Assembly: GCA_934233745.1 (NCBI GenBank)
Contig: CAKQGN010000001.1
Coordinates: 434,001 to 498,000, forward strand
Source: an uncultured Clostridia bacterium
Lineage (GTDB): Bacteria; Bacillota; Clostridia; Christensenellales; CAG-917
Direction of reading: 5' to 3'
DNA length: 64,000 nt
The position numbers and the translations under genes are program-made. How positions within the stretch are numbered: position 1 is the first letter of the stretch; each line of letters starts with the position of its first letter. The notes beneath the pieces are model-generated. The model did not search any database. It was not told the origin of the DNA and worked only from the letters and a program-made list of their open reading frames with translations. Positions 8,095 to 16,047 of the stretch are shown here, piece by piece.

Positions 8095-9315
8095 GTGTCG
8101 ATTGTGTCAGATAAAACCCCATTTTCTGAAAAAACAATATCTGTAAGCGAAGTCAATGAAACGATAAAAGCCTGCATTGACGCCCCGATATTCAAGGGGC
8201 TGGAAGTTTTCGGTGAGATTTCGGGTTATAAGTTTTCGGGAGCGCATGCTTACTTTACGCTCAAGGACAAAAACTCGCAGCTCTCATGCGTTTGCTTCTA
8301 CGCACAAAAAACGTATGTCCCAAAAGACGGCGAAAGCGTCATCGTGCGCGGCTCGCTTGACTATTATGTCAAGGGCGGCAGACTGTCTTTGCAGGCAAGC
8401 TCGATAACTCCCGTCGGACAAGGACTGTTGTTTTTGGAGTTTGAAAGACTCAAAGCAAAATTGCAGGCGGAGGGACTATTTGACGAGGCGCACAAAAAAC
8501 CGATTCCTCAATTTGTCAAAAAAGTTTTGGTGGTTACATCCAAAACGGGTGCGGTCATCAGAGATATAGTGACAACCGTTCGCCGCAAGAATCCCGTCAT
8601 CGATATCGTTGTCAAAGACGTGCGCGTGCAGGGCGAAGGCGCAGGCAAAGAAATCGCCAAAGTTCTTGAGAGAGTGGACAACCTCGGATATGACGTCATC
8701 GTCATTGCAAGAGGAGGAGGCTCGCTTGAAGACCTCGCTCCGTTTTATGACGAAACGTTGGTGCGTGCGGTTTACGATATGAAGACACCCGTCGTATCGG
8801 CGGTGGGACACGAAACCGACTTTTCGCTTTGCGACTTTGTTGCCGACAAGAGGGCGGCAACTCCCACGGCGGCAGGAGAACTTGTAGCATACGACTACTA
8901 TGCGCTTTATGACGAACTCAGACAAAATATGCGCAGACTCTCCGTCAATGCGACAAGGGCGTATGAAAGAAAGAGTTCCGCGGTGCAAATAAGTTGCAAC
9001 AAACTTCGACGGCTTGCTTCGGAATTTTACTTGCAGAGGGGACACAAAATAGAAGTTCTTATGCAGAGGGCAAAATCGCAAATCGAGAGGAAGTTCGAGA
9101 TTGCGGACGCAAGGGTGGACAAAGCTACGGCGTCGCTCGACAATCTATCGCCTCTCAAAACTTTGCGCAGAGGGTATTTCAGACTCCAAGCGCAAGGCAG
9201 AACAATAAACAAAGTCGCAAATCTCAAAATCGGCGACCTGGTTACGGCAACGGGCTCGGACGGCGCAATCGAAGCGCAAGTGAGCAAAATCGAAATTTTC
9301 GAGGAGAACAAATAA
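8095..9315 (+). CDS. xseA: Exodeoxyribonuclease VII large subunit
   Basis: Catalytic subunit of ExoVII, which degrades single-stranded DNA. The protein has an N-terminal OB-fold (about 15-110), the catalytic core with VIARGGGSLEDLAPFYDE and VSAVGHETDFSLCDFVADKRAATPT, and a C-terminal coiled coil. About 406 residues if the GTG at 8095 is used; that codon has AAAGGTG 8 nt upstream. An ATG at 8053 would add 14 residues but lies only about 20 nt after the terminator U-tract and has no ribosome site. The xseB ATG begins at the base after the stop codon. Confidence 0.95.
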   Translation: MSIVSDKTPFSEKTISVSEVNETIKACIDAPIFKGLEVFGEISGYKFSGAHAYFTLKDKNSQLSCVCFYAQKTYVPKDGESVIVRGSLDYYVKGGRLSLQASSITPVGQGLLFLEFERLKAKLQAEGLFDEAHKKPIPQFVKKVLVVTSKTGAVIRDIVTTVRRKNPVIDIVVKDVRVQGEGAGKEIAKVLERVDNLGYDVIVIARGGGSLEDLAPFYDETLVRAVYDMKTPVVSAVGHETDFSLCDFVADKRAATPTAAGELVAYDYYALYDELRQNMRRLSVNATRAYERKSSAVQISCNKLRRLASEFYLQRGHKIEVLMQRAKSQIERKFEIADARVDKATASLDNLSPLKTLRRGYFRLQAQGRTINKVANLKIGDLVTATGSDGAIEAQVSKIEIFEENK

Positions 9316-9534
9316 ATGGCAGAAATCAAAAAGTTTGAAGACGCACTTCAAGAACTCGAAGCAATTGTAAAAAAACTCGAAGGGGATATTCCTCTTGACG
9401 AGGCAGTCAAGGCTTTTGAAAAAGGAATAGAACTTAGCAAAGTTTGCATTGCAGATCTCAAAGCGGAGAAAGGCAAACTCGCTTTGCTTGTCGACGACAT
9501 CAACAACCTCACCGAAGAATTGAAACTCGACTGA
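9316..9534 (+). CDS. xseB: Exodeoxyribonuclease VII small subunit
   Basis: 72-residue helical-hairpin subunit of ExoVII, with the family pattern FEDALQELEAIVKKLEGDIPLDEAVKAFEKGIEL. It is directly abutted to xseA (start base follows the stop) and ends two bases before the ispA ATG, so the three genes form an operon. Confidence 0.95.
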   Translation: MAEIKKFEDALQELEAIVKKLEGDIPLDEAVKAFEKGIELSKVCIADLKAEKGKLALLVDDINNLTEELKLD

Positions 9535-9536
9535 TT

Positions 9537-10352
9537 ATGAAAATATCGACCATTGACAAAAACGAATTTATGTTTATGTTTGAACAATCGCTCAAAAATG
9601 CGATTGGATCGGGCGATTCGATAATCGACGAAGGGATGCGCTATGCCACGCTCGACGGAGGAAAAAGAATTCGTCCGCTGTGCGTGTATTACGGTGCGCG
9701 AGCTTTAGGCAAAGACGCCGATGCCGACGAGGTCGTTTGTCTTGCGGTGGGGGTTGAGCTTATTCACAACTATTCGCTTGTGCATGATGATTTGCCTGCT
9801 ATGGACAACGACGATTATCGCAGAGGCAAACTTTCCGTTCACAAAAAGTTCGGGCATGCAAACGGAATACTTATAGGCGACCAACTCCTGACTCTTGCTT
9901 CTTGCGTATTGCTTGACGGCGCACGAGTGTACGGTTCTCGTTTTGCAAGAGCTGCGCAGGAGATCGCAGGCGCGGCAAAGCGAATGGTGTTGGGGCAGGC
10001 AAACGACCTTAAAGGATGCGATACGGCGGACGACTTCCTCGATATGTATTCACAAAAGACCGCAGCATTGATAGTGGGTGCATTTACAGCCGGTGCGATT
10101 TGCGCAGATGCGGACTTTGAACAGATAGAGAAAATCGGAGAGTATGCAATGCATGTCGGAGTTGCTTTTCAACTTGCAGACGACCTTTTGGACGAAGGCG
10201 ATGAGAGAAGTATCGTATCTGCGCTCGGAGTCGACAAAACTCGCGAATTGCTCAATGCCCAAACACAACGAGCCGAAGAAATCAGTTTGAACTTTGCGGG
10301 GGCAAAGGAATTGTCCGATTTTGCCGACGCGCTATGCAATAGACAAAAATAA
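9537..10352 (+). CDS. ispA: Polyprenyl (farnesyl-type) diphosphate synthase
   Basis: Head-to-tail prenyl synthase, probably making farnesyl diphosphate from IPP and DMAPP/GPP. The 271 residues include the first Asp-rich motif DDLPAMDND and a second motif DDLLDE; the family usually has DDxxD there, so the second motif reads DDLLD and fits. GGKRIRP (about 42-48) is the IPP-binding site. The ATG at 9537, two bases after xseB, gives a normal N-terminus. Bacillus has the same xseA-xseB-ispA order. Confidence 0.93.
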   Translation: MKISTIDKNEFMFMFEQSLKNAIGSGDSIIDEGMRYATLDGGKRIRPLCVYYGARALGKDADADEVVCLAVGVELIHNYSLVHDDLPAMDNDDYRRGKLSVHKKFGHANGILIGDQLLTLASCVLLDGARVYGSRFARAAQEIAGAAKRMVLGQANDLKGCDTADDFLDMYSQKTAALIVGAFTAGAICADADFEQIEKIGEYAMHVGVAFQLADDLLDEGDERSIVSALGVDKTRELLNAQTQRAEEISLNFAGAKELSDFADALCNRQK

Positions 10353-10383
10353 ACAGAATATAGTGCAAACTTGCAAAAAAGTG

Positions 10384-10412
10384 TTGCCAAACTCGTTTGT
10401 TTTTGATATATT
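10384..10412 (+). promoter_or_regulatory. Promoter for the tRNA-Gly/tRNA-Cys unit
   Basis: TTGCCA (10384-10389), a 17-nt spacer and TATATT (10407-10412), 17 nt before the tRNA-Gly 5' end. Confidence 0.65.
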
Positions 10413-10428
10413 GTTAAAGCAATCGTGT

Positions 10429-10503
10429 GCGGGAGTGACTCAGTGGTAGAGTGTCACCTTGCCAAGGTGAAAGTCGCGGGTCCGAATCCCGTCTCCCGCT
10501 CCA
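10429..10503 (+). tRNA. tRNA-Gly (GCC)
   Basis: Cloverleaf with acceptor GCGGGAG/CTCCCGC, anticodon GCC at 10461-10463, TFC arm CGGGTCCGAATCCCG, and an encoded CCA tail (10501-10503). Confidence 0.97.
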
Positions 10504-10664
10504 CACAAAGCAAGACGGTATGAATAGAAAATCTTGTGGGTTGAGAAATCAATTGACGGGATTCGCTTCACAAAGTGAAGTGCGATGAAATCGCAGACAC
10601 GCGAAGCGGGTTCGCACCGCAAGGTTGCCGCGCAGGCGGCCACACCGTCTCCCGCTCCACACAA
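10489..10664. repeat. tRNA-Gly 3'-end duplication (20-bp direct repeats, 156 bp apart)
   Basis: CCGTCTCCCGCTCCACACAA occurs at 10489-10508, spanning the tRNA 3' end, and again at 10645-10664. The 136 bp between hold short hairpins (CGCTTCACAAAGTGAAGTGCG) and an inverted piece of the T arm (GACGGGATTCG). Such a layout suits an att-like or insertion scar, or a decayed second tRNA. No integrase is nearby. Confidence 0.7.
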
Positions 10665-10691
10665 CGTATCGGCATCACCGATATAAGATAT

Positions 10692-10765
10692 GGCATCATA
10701 GCCAAGAGGTAAGGCAAGGGTCTGCAAAATCCTCACCCCCAGTTCAAGTCTGGGTGATGCCTCCA
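10692..10765 (+). tRNA. tRNA-Cys (GCA)
   Basis: Acceptor GGCATCA/TGATGCC, anticodon GCA at 10724-10726 in loop CTGCAAA, discriminator T and encoded CCA. Confidence 0.97.
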
Positions 10766-10768
10766 AAA

Positions 10769-10799
10769 AATATCTCGCAAACAGCGAGATATTTTTTTA
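10769..10799 (+). terminator. Terminator after tRNA-Cys
   Basis: AATATCTCGC and GCGAGATATT form a 10-bp stem around AAACA, followed by a T-run. Confidence 0.88.
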
Positions 10800-10848
10800 T
10801 ATTTCCTGATTTGTTATATTTTTAGAGTGTGAAACACGCAAAGCACTA

Positions 10849-10877
10849 TTTACATTTTGACGCTTTGGTGTTATTAT
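10849..10877 (+). promoter_or_regulatory. Promoter for the four-helix-bundle gene
   Basis: TTTACA (10849-10854), 17-nt spacer and TATTAT (10872-10877), 31 nt before the start codon. Confidence 0.65.
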
Positions 10878-10907
10878 ATCCGTAGCAATCAAAGGTAGGA
10901 AACATAT

Positions 10908-11264
10908 ATGGAAGACAGTCCTCTTGTCGAACAATCGAAATCGTTTGCACTTGACATAATCAAGCTGTGCAATCAAATCAAAATCGATAGGCGCGAAACC
11001 GTGCTTGTCAATCAACTTATGCTCTCGGGAGCGAGCATAGGCGCAAGAGTGAGAGAGGCATATTGCCTGCAAGACAAAAACGACTTTATCAAGAAATTGC
11101 AAGAGGCTCTCAAAGATTGTTCGGAAACAGAATATTGGATTGAATTGCTGATTGAAAGCGGCACGTACTATTCGGACAGAATGATTCTTGAAAAGTGTAT
11201 CGAGATAAAGAAGATGCTTATGTCCACAATCGCAAAGGAGAGCGAAACGGCAAAAGCCGAATAG
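10908..11264 (+). CDS. Four-helix-bundle protein (S23/Avd-like)
   Basis: 118-residue helical protein of the four-helix-bundle family first seen as ORFs in 23S rRNA intervening sequences; related Avd proteins assist diversity-generating retroelements. Diagnostic features are LMLSGASIGARVREA and the C-terminal YWIELLIESG helix. A GGTAGGAAAC ribosome site precedes the ATG. No reverse transcriptase or template repeat is visible nearby, so a retroelement role is not supported. Function unknown; probably a free-standing homopentamer-type protein. Confidence 0.85.
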   Translation: MEDSPLVEQSKSFALDIIKLCNQIKIDRRETVLVNQLMLSGASIGARVREAYCLQDKNDFIKKLQEALKDCSETEYWIELLIESGTYYSDRMILEKCIEIKKMLMSTIAKESETAKAE

Positions 11265-11292
11265 TGCATGTGGCAGATATAATACAATAAGA

Positions 11293-11320
11293 AGAGGGAT
11301 TTTGCGGAATCTCTTTTTTT
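11293..11320 (+). terminator. Weak terminator after the four-helix-bundle gene
   Basis: AGAG(G)GATT pairs with AATCTCT with one bulge, followed by seven T. Confidence 0.55.
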
Positions 11321-11414
11321 ATATAAAAACGATTTTGTTGCGCTTTACTTTTTGCGGTTGCCGTGATATTATTTTCTCACATAGCAGTCGCAAGGAAGAT
11401 TTATTTTTTCCTTA

Positions 11415-11660
11415 ACTGCACGAAGTGCAATATCATTTTTAGATGTCATTTCGAGCGCAAGCGTTGGAATCAAGCCGTAAGGCGCAATTCGCTCCGCTAG
11501 ATTGCCACGTCGCAACGTTGTTGCTCCTCGCAATGACAAGGGTAAATCGGATTTTCCTTAACTGCACGAAGTGCAATATCACTTGCGCAAAGCGCAAATA
11601 GCACTGTTGCCATCGGCAACAATATCACTGCACGAAGTGCAATATCACTCAAAATGCCGG
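11415..11660. repeat. Cluster of short hairpins spaced by ATATCA, with one REP-like copy
   Basis: Units such as ACTGCACGAAGTGCA, TTGCGCAAAGCGCAA and TGTTGCCATCGGCAACA are small palindromes joined by ATATCA(C/T). A REP-like element (11444-11538, reverse orientation of the copies at 15902 and 16672) sits inside. No gene is seen between 11265 and 11755. Confidence 0.65.
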
Positions 11661-11780
11661 AATGGCGGAATAGGCAGACGGATGAAACATATTCATCCCG
11701 GCGTCTGCACAAAGACCGCCTCGCACTTGGTTGAGAACGAAAACTTAATAAACAAGCCGGAATGGCGGAATAGGCAGACG
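11656..11780. repeat. tRNA-Leu 5'-end duplication (25-bp repeats exactly 100 bp apart)
   Basis: The first 25 bases of tRNA-Leu (11756-11780) also occur at 11656-11680. After the first copy the sequence leaves the tRNA and folds as GCAGACG-GATGA loop TCATC-CCGG-CGTCTGC, so the copy cannot form a tRNA. It is a tRNA fragment or insertion scar. Confidence 0.75.
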
Positions 11781-11842
11781 CAAGGGACTTAAAATCCCTC
11801 GATGGAAACATCGTATCGGTTCGACCCCGATTTTCGGCACCA
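11756..11842 (+). tRNA. tRNA-Leu (TAA)
   Basis: Long-variable-arm tRNA: acceptor GCCGGAA/TTTCGGC (one G-T pair), anticodon TAA at 11790-11792 in loop CTTAAAA, variable arm CGATGGAAACATCG, encoded CCA at 11840-11842. Confidence 0.96.
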
Positions 11843-11870
11843 AACACCTCGATTGCGGGGTGTTTTTTTT
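11843..11870 (+). terminator. Terminator after tRNA-Leu
   Basis: AACACCTCG and CGGGGTGTT (one T-G pair) form the stem; eight T follow. Confidence 0.85.
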
Positions 11871-11930
11871 GTTGCGACTTAACTAATTATGCAAAATGTA
11901 TTAAAAATCGATTTTTTGCAGTCAAACCTA

Positions 11931-11959
11931 TTGCAAAGTCGCACGCGCGATGTTATAAT
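11931..11959 (+). promoter_or_regulatory. Promoter of the EAL-like protein gene
   Basis: TTGCAA (11931-11936), 17-nt spacer and TATAAT (11954-11959). The transcript leader would include the alternating RY tract near 11985-12010. Confidence 0.8.
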
Positions 11960-12020
11960 TATTGAGTATATTGAGAAAGTATGTACGCATGCTTATGCGC
12001 GCACGCACGCAAGGAGAGAA

Positions 12021-13811
12021 ATGAATTCCACAGCATACGCAAAAAGGACGCTATACAAACCTATCGATTTCTTCTTCCGCGGAGTGGCAGACACTTCGGG
12101 CAAGACGAAAAAGATTGCGTTTGTCGATGCGTTTCAAGTTCTGAACGATCGTTATCTCGGCAGAATGAGCGTATGCAATTATTTTTACATTGCGGAAGGC
12201 TCCGTGCGCATCAATGAACTCAACATCATCGCCCTTGAAGAACTTGTCAATTACGACCTCGTTATGAAGGAAAATTTCCTTATTCCCGATGTCACCTACA
12301 ATTTGCCGTTGTCCACTCGTTTTTTGGAAAATGACAAAGATTTTGATTTGCTTGTCGATGCGCTCAAAGATTTGGGCTACAAAAAGGGCGGTTTGGTTAT
12401 TTCGTTTTTCGTATCGTCTTTGACAAAATTGGACAAAGACGGAAAGGCAAGATACAATCGTTTGCGCAAAGCGGGCTACAAGATTTGCGCCACGGCTTTT
12501 GGCGAGGACTACAACTCGCTCGATATTTTTGCCGATTTCAATTTTGATTATCTCAGATGTGAAGCGCAGTATTTCGACACCGACAAGAACAAGAAAAAAG
12601 TGCTTGCGATGCTCATAGGTTTTTGCAAAGCCAACAAAATCGGTTTCATAATGGAAGGCGTGGACTCGCCCGGTCAGTATTCGCGCTTCAAACGCGAAGG
12701 CGTAAAACTTATGACGGGCAGAGGAGTATCCAAACTTTCGCGTTGGGTGACCAACGAGTTTTTGGGACTCAAAGATCCCGAAGGCGAAAAGAAAGAGCAA
12801 TATCTCAAGAAACTTCAAAAGGTTCTCGACGCCAAAGAAAAGGCGGAGCAAGCCGAGCTTGAAGCGTTGCGCAGGGCAGCGATAGAAAAGGCAAAAGCAA
12901 CCGAAGGCGAGAAGGTTATGCCTTCGGCACCTCGTCCCGAACTTGCCAAGTCGCCCTATCAGGTGCGTCTTGAACAGCAAAAGCTGAGCGCAAAGAAAGC
13001 GACCGAGGAGAGATTGCAAGCGCAGGCGAAACTTGTCGAGCAGGATCCGAAAGAAACTGAGGAAAGAGAAAAGAAACTCATCACCGAGATGTCGCGTATG
13101 CGCTATGAAGGTGACGTGCAAAGCGCGCTTGCGTTGTCTTTCGCATCGCAAAAGAAGAGCGAACTCGGCATAGACAGACCGTTTGAACATAAGACCGAAA
13201 AGGTTGAACAAAACGCAGCCTCGGAAGAAGAAAAACCGCAACCGCAAAGTGAAACCATAGTCAAAGAAGAGGAAAACAGCGTTGCGGCTCCCGTCCGTCC
13301 AGAAAAACCGTCGGGATTTACAGCCCACAAGAAACCCAAGAGAATCAAAGCGGACTTTGACAAAGAGGAAAAACTTTTCAATGAATACAAGTCCGACAGT
13401 CTTTTCGGCGGGCTGGGTATGGATTCGGGCATGAAAGGCTTTGGCGTCACGATGCACATTGCGAGCAAGGATAAGGACGAGCCCGATCTTGTCGGAACAT
13501 ACAACGACAAAGGTCAATGGGTTGACGAGGACGGCAACGTGTTCAACGGCTATTTCGATGTCGAAGGCAACTGGGTTGAATACGAGCAGTTTGACGTGAG
13601 CAAGGAAGGCTCTTACAACGAGAACGCGCAGTGGGTTGACAAAGACGGCAACGTTTATGACGGCTACTTTGACGAGGAGGGCAGGTGGATAGATTACACC
13701 TACACCGATCCGAGCGGCGAAATCGTCGACAACGGCTACTTTGACGATAAGATAGGCAAATGGGTTCCGTACGGTTACTTTGCAGGGGACGGGACATACC
13801 ACAAATTTTGA
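12021..13811 (+). CDS. Degenerate EAL-domain protein with C-terminal WVD-GYFD repeats
   Basis: 596-residue cytoplasmic protein. Residues about 30-242 follow the EAL phosphodiesterase fold: NLPLSTRF (about 94-101), LRKAGYKICATAFGED (148-163, where active enzymes have the DDFGTG segment) and EGVDSP (212-217, EGVET in active enzymes). The EAL triad reads DAF, and the metal-binding Asp pair is missing, so c-di-GMP hydrolysis is unlikely; binding or scaffolding is possible. A charged coiled coil (about 255-370) and a disordered stretch follow, then three imperfect repeats of the type WVDxDGNVxxGYFDxEGxW (about 500-590). Start chosen at ATG 12021 behind AAGGAG. It has its own consensus promoter and no signal peptide. 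Function not known. Confidence 0.75.
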   Translation: MNSTAYAKRTLYKPIDFFFRGVADTSGKTKKIAFVDAFQVLNDRYLGRMSVCNYFYIAEGSVRINELNIIALEELVNYDLVMKENFLIPDVTYNLPLSTRFLENDKDFDLLVDALKDLGYKKGGLVISFFVSSLTKLDKDGKARYNRLRKAGYKICATAFGEDYNSLDIFADFNFDYLRCEAQYFDTDKNKKKVLAMLIGFCKANKIGFIMEGVDSPGQYSRFKREGVKLMTGRGVSKLSRWVTNEFLGLKDPEGEKKEQYLKKLQKVLDAKEKAEQAELEALRRAAIEKAKATEGEKVMPSAPRPELAKSPYQVRLEQQKLSAKKATEERLQAQAKLVEQDPKETEEREKKLITEMSRMRYEGDVQSALALSFASQKKSELGIDRPFEHKTEKVEQNAASEEEKPQPQSETIVKEEENSVAAPVRPEKPSGFTAHKKPKRIKADFDKEEKLFNEYKSDSLFGGLGMDSGMKGFGVTMHIASKDKDEPDLVGTYNDKGQWVDEDGNVFNGYFDVEGNWVEYEQFDVSKEGSYNENAQWVDKDGNVYDGYFDEEGRWIDYTYTDPSGEIVDNGYFDDKIGKWVPYGYFAGDGTYHKF

Positions 13812-14089
13812 GAACAAAATTTGCGAGTGATATTCGCCCACCATTGCTCAAACGGCGCATAGGTCATGGCAACCGTCCCGAATGTCATTCAGAGGAGCAA
13901 AGCGACGTGGGAATCCCCTAAATAGAAACGAAAACCAAGTGGCGATTGCCACAGACCTCGCTTGTTTTCGCAATCACTAACCGCGCAAGCCCTCTTCACT
14001 CTCAAAATGAGAGGGATAAAAACTCAAACCGCAATTCCGTGCGAGTGCTTGCTTGGTGTTTAGCGTGCAATGCACGCAAGCGGATAAAC
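13812..14089. other. Intergenic stretch with REP fragment and small hairpins
   Basis: No gene is seen. A REP-like fragment lies at 13881-13916. CCCTCTT and GAGAGGG (about 13990-14018) form a hairpin. The 12-mer AAGCGGATAAAC at 14078-14089 recurs at 14432-14443, exactly bracketing the next element. Confidence 0.5.
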
Positions 14090-14431
14090 GAAAACTTATT
14101 CAAGGCGTACTTATAAACGGAATGTGTATATTCAGGGTGCGAGCCGCAACGGCGGCGAGAAAATGGAGCGCCGAGCTTGACGGATAGTACAAGCGACTGC
14201 GCCGTGTTGTTGCGTAGCTGGCGCACAAAGCGCAGTGGCATAATGAGGAAAATGCCCCTATCTATGCGAGTGCCGACTGTCTCCCCCGCGAACGATGGAT
14301 AATCTTGTAGAGAATTGCCTCTATTTGAGTGGTGGGAGAAAAGCCCGAAAGGGAAAGAGGGGGCGCATCTAATTTAGAGTTCACGCCATTCAACTTTTGT
14401 AGAGTGCAAACAAAACACGTGAGGAAGGGGG
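14090..14431 (+). repeat. Large structured element, copy A (upstream of membrane surface protein)
   Basis: One of four related elements (others 21442-21714 minus, 25160-25497, 32241-32575). Shared blocks: GAGCGCCGAGCTTGACGG, AGTAC, GTGGCATAATGAG, CCCTATCTATGCGAG, and a 3' block ACACGTGAGGAAGGGGGAA. Between AGTAC and GTGGCATAATGAG each copy has a different hairpin; here ACTGCGC (14196-14202) pairs with GCGCAGT (14230-14236). A GAAA-loop hairpin AGCCCGAAAGGG is shared with the 32.2-kb copy. The pattern is that of a structured RNA or mobile DNA element. It ends 58 nt before the next start codon. Confidence 0.75.
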
Positions 14432-14489
14432 AAGCGGATAAACATAAAATCCCGCACCGTTATCCTGATAAAAACCAACATATAAAAAT

Positions 14490-15611
14490 ATGAGCGAACA
14501 AGAAATCAACAACACCCAAGCAGAACAGACGACTGCGCAAGACGAACAATCCGACCAAACCGAGCAATCGGCATCGGAGCAATCTGCCAAGTCGAAAAAG
14601 TCTGCAAAAGGCGCAAAGGGCGACAAAAAATCCGCCGCTGCGACCAAAAAGGAGCAAGCCCGCTTGAAAAAAGAGTGGGAGGATTCTATCGTTGCTTCAA
14701 AAAAGGTCAAGCATGAGGAAATGCGTCGCAAGCTCAAACGCGCCATGCTGATCATGCTTGTTTTTTCGCTTATCGTGACGTCGGTTGTGTACATTATGCT
14801 TTTGTTTGTTCAAGAAAACAACATTCGCATCACGGCGAGCAACCGCAACAAAGAAAAATCAATCTCGTTGTCGATGGACAACGATTTTTGGACGCCGTAC
14901 CTCAATGCCGAAGGCCCGGAGCATATGTGGAACATTAGTTATGATGTCCGCTACAAAACCGAGCAACTTGACACGATTGCCAAGGTTGCCGAAATGCTTG
15001 AGGCGGACGAAGTGCAACTTGGCACACAAAACGGCGAGCAATTTATCAGATTTGTTTTCATGCTCAAAAACACGGGCAACGAGGCGGCGCACATCAACTA
15101 TGAGATGACTCTTGAATTTGACAAGCACAAACTTCACGACGCCGTTCGCGTCACATGGGGCGAGAGCTTCAAGAATCCGAATGCAGAGCTTGAGAAAAAA
15201 ACCGATGTAAAGGTTTATGCCGCTTTGTCCAAAAACGAGCGTCTTGCCGGTTCAAACATCAATATCAAGGGTGACGGCACGCCTCGCACGGCGCAAGAGG
15301 GCTTCATCGAGTATGTTGCCTATCCCGGCGACTTTACCACACAGGTTCACAAGGGCGACAAGTATTATTACGTCAAGGATTATGAATCCACGGTTGACAT
15401 TGACAAGCGATTTGACGATATGGCAAACGGCTTTGTTGCCACGACGCCGTTCTTTTCGGACGAATATGTATTCCAACGCGAAGCGGACATGGCAAAAGGT
15501 GACATTATGTACTGTTATGTGAGCATCTGGCTTGAGGGGAGTGACTTTGAATGTATCGATGACCGATTGGGAGGTTATTGCAAGATTGGCTTGAACTTCT
15601 ATGCAACCTAA
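14490..15611 (+). CDS. Membrane-anchored surface protein related to the SipW-signal proteins
   Basis: 373-residue protein with a cytoplasmic Gln/Lys/Ala-rich tail (1-85), a single membrane helix (about 90-112, MLIMLVFSLIVTSVVYIMLLF) and an extracellular domain of about 260 residues. Near its end, IWLEGSDFECIDDRLGG matches IWIEGTDAECIQETAGG of the protein encoded at 17067, so they share a C-terminal fold. It lacks the TATYAWF signal of those proteins and probably stays anchored. It may be the membrane base for fibres made by them (inference). No good Shine-Dalgarno is seen; an AT-rich leader precedes the ATG. A terminator with a GAAA loop follows the gene. Confidence 0.75.
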   Translation: MSEQEINNTQAEQTTAQDEQSDQTEQSASEQSAKSKKSAKGAKGDKKSAAATKKEQARLKKEWEDSIVASKKVKHEEMRRKLKRAMLIMLVFSLIVTSVVYIMLLFVQENNIRITASNRNKEKSISLSMDNDFWTPYLNAEGPEHMWNISYDVRYKTEQLDTIAKVAEMLEADEVQLGTQNGEQFIRFVFMLKNTGNEAAHINYEMTLEFDKHKLHDAVRVTWGESFKNPNAELEKKTDVKVYAALSKNERLAGSNINIKGDGTPRTAQEGFIEYVAYPGDFTTQVHKGDKYYYVKDYESTVDIDKRFDDMANGFVATTPFFSDEYVFQREADMAKGDIMYCYVSIWLEGSDFECIDDRLGGYCKIGLNFYAT

Positions 15612-15635
15612 AAATTCGCCGAAAGGCGAATTTTT
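15610..15635 (+). terminator. Terminator after the membrane surface protein
   Basis: AAAATTCGCC-GAAA-GGCGAATTTTT, a 10-bp stem with a GNRA loop and T-run. Confidence 0.88.
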
Positions 15636-15715
15636 CAATGATATCGCGCTTTGCTCGATGATATCACTTCGTGCGATGCACGATATAATTACGGAGTGAT
15701 ATCACCGCACAATGT
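15636..15715. repeat. GATATCA-spaced hairpin array
   Basis: Short palindromic units (CACTTCGTGCGATGCACG, ATCGCGCTTTGCTCGAT) alternate with GATATCA. The same array type occurs at 16048-16133 and, degenerate, at 11415-11660. Confidence 0.6.
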
Positions 15716-15766
15716 GAGACATTCACGCCCGAAAGGACAACGTGCGACACCAATGCCCCTACTCGT

Positions 15767-15890
15767 GTCATGTTGAGTGCATAGTGCGATACACACCCTC
15801 ATGTGTCATGTTGAGCGGAGTGAAACGCAGTCGAAACATCTCCTGGAAAGGAAACGATGTGAATTGTCGCAAGTATAGCGCACAACAATT
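15767..15890 (+). repeat. GTCATGTTGAGCG-type repeat, copy 1
   Basis: Contains TGTCATGTTGAGCGGAGTG and the block ATCTCCTGGAAAGGAAACG, whose continuation to about 15890 recurs at 16851-16904 with one substitution (TATAGCG/ACAGCG). No coding potential is apparent. Confidence 0.65.
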
Positions 15891-15901
15891 CAATTCTTCC
15901 T

Positions 15902-15996
15902 TGTCATTGCGAGGAGCAACGAATGTTGCGACGTGGCAATCTAGCGGAGCGAAATGCGCCTGACGGCTGGATTCCCACGCTACGCTCGGAATGACA
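15902..15996 (+). repeat. REP-like element (TCATTGCGAGGAGC type), copy 1
   Basis: About 95 bp beginning TGTCATTGCGAGGAGC and ending GGAATGACA, with GTGGCAATCTAGCGGAGC in the middle; the ends are partly complementary. Near-identical copies lie at 16672-16767 and, reversed, at 21211-21306 and 11444-11538. Confidence 0.75.
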
Positions 15997-16047
15997 GTAG
16001 GGTGGGACACCCACACCTGATTGACAAGTGGGATATTCCACAATCCG

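Noticed and set aside
10908..11264. Diversity-generating retroelement suggested by the Avd-like fold
   Set aside because: No reverse transcriptase, template repeat or variable repeat is visible nearby.
12051..13844. Long minus-strand frame (597 residues) opposite the EAL-like gene
   Set aside because: It mirrors the real gene, is Phe/Val/Leu-rich with low complexity, has no ribosome site, and the plus strand has a promoter and clear domains.
14002..14241. Minus-strand frame in structured element copy A, resembling frames at 32243-32431 and 21.5 kb
   Set aside because: It repeats because the DNA element repeats; the variable hairpin changes reading sense and no ribosome site is present. Such frames are commonly over-annotated.
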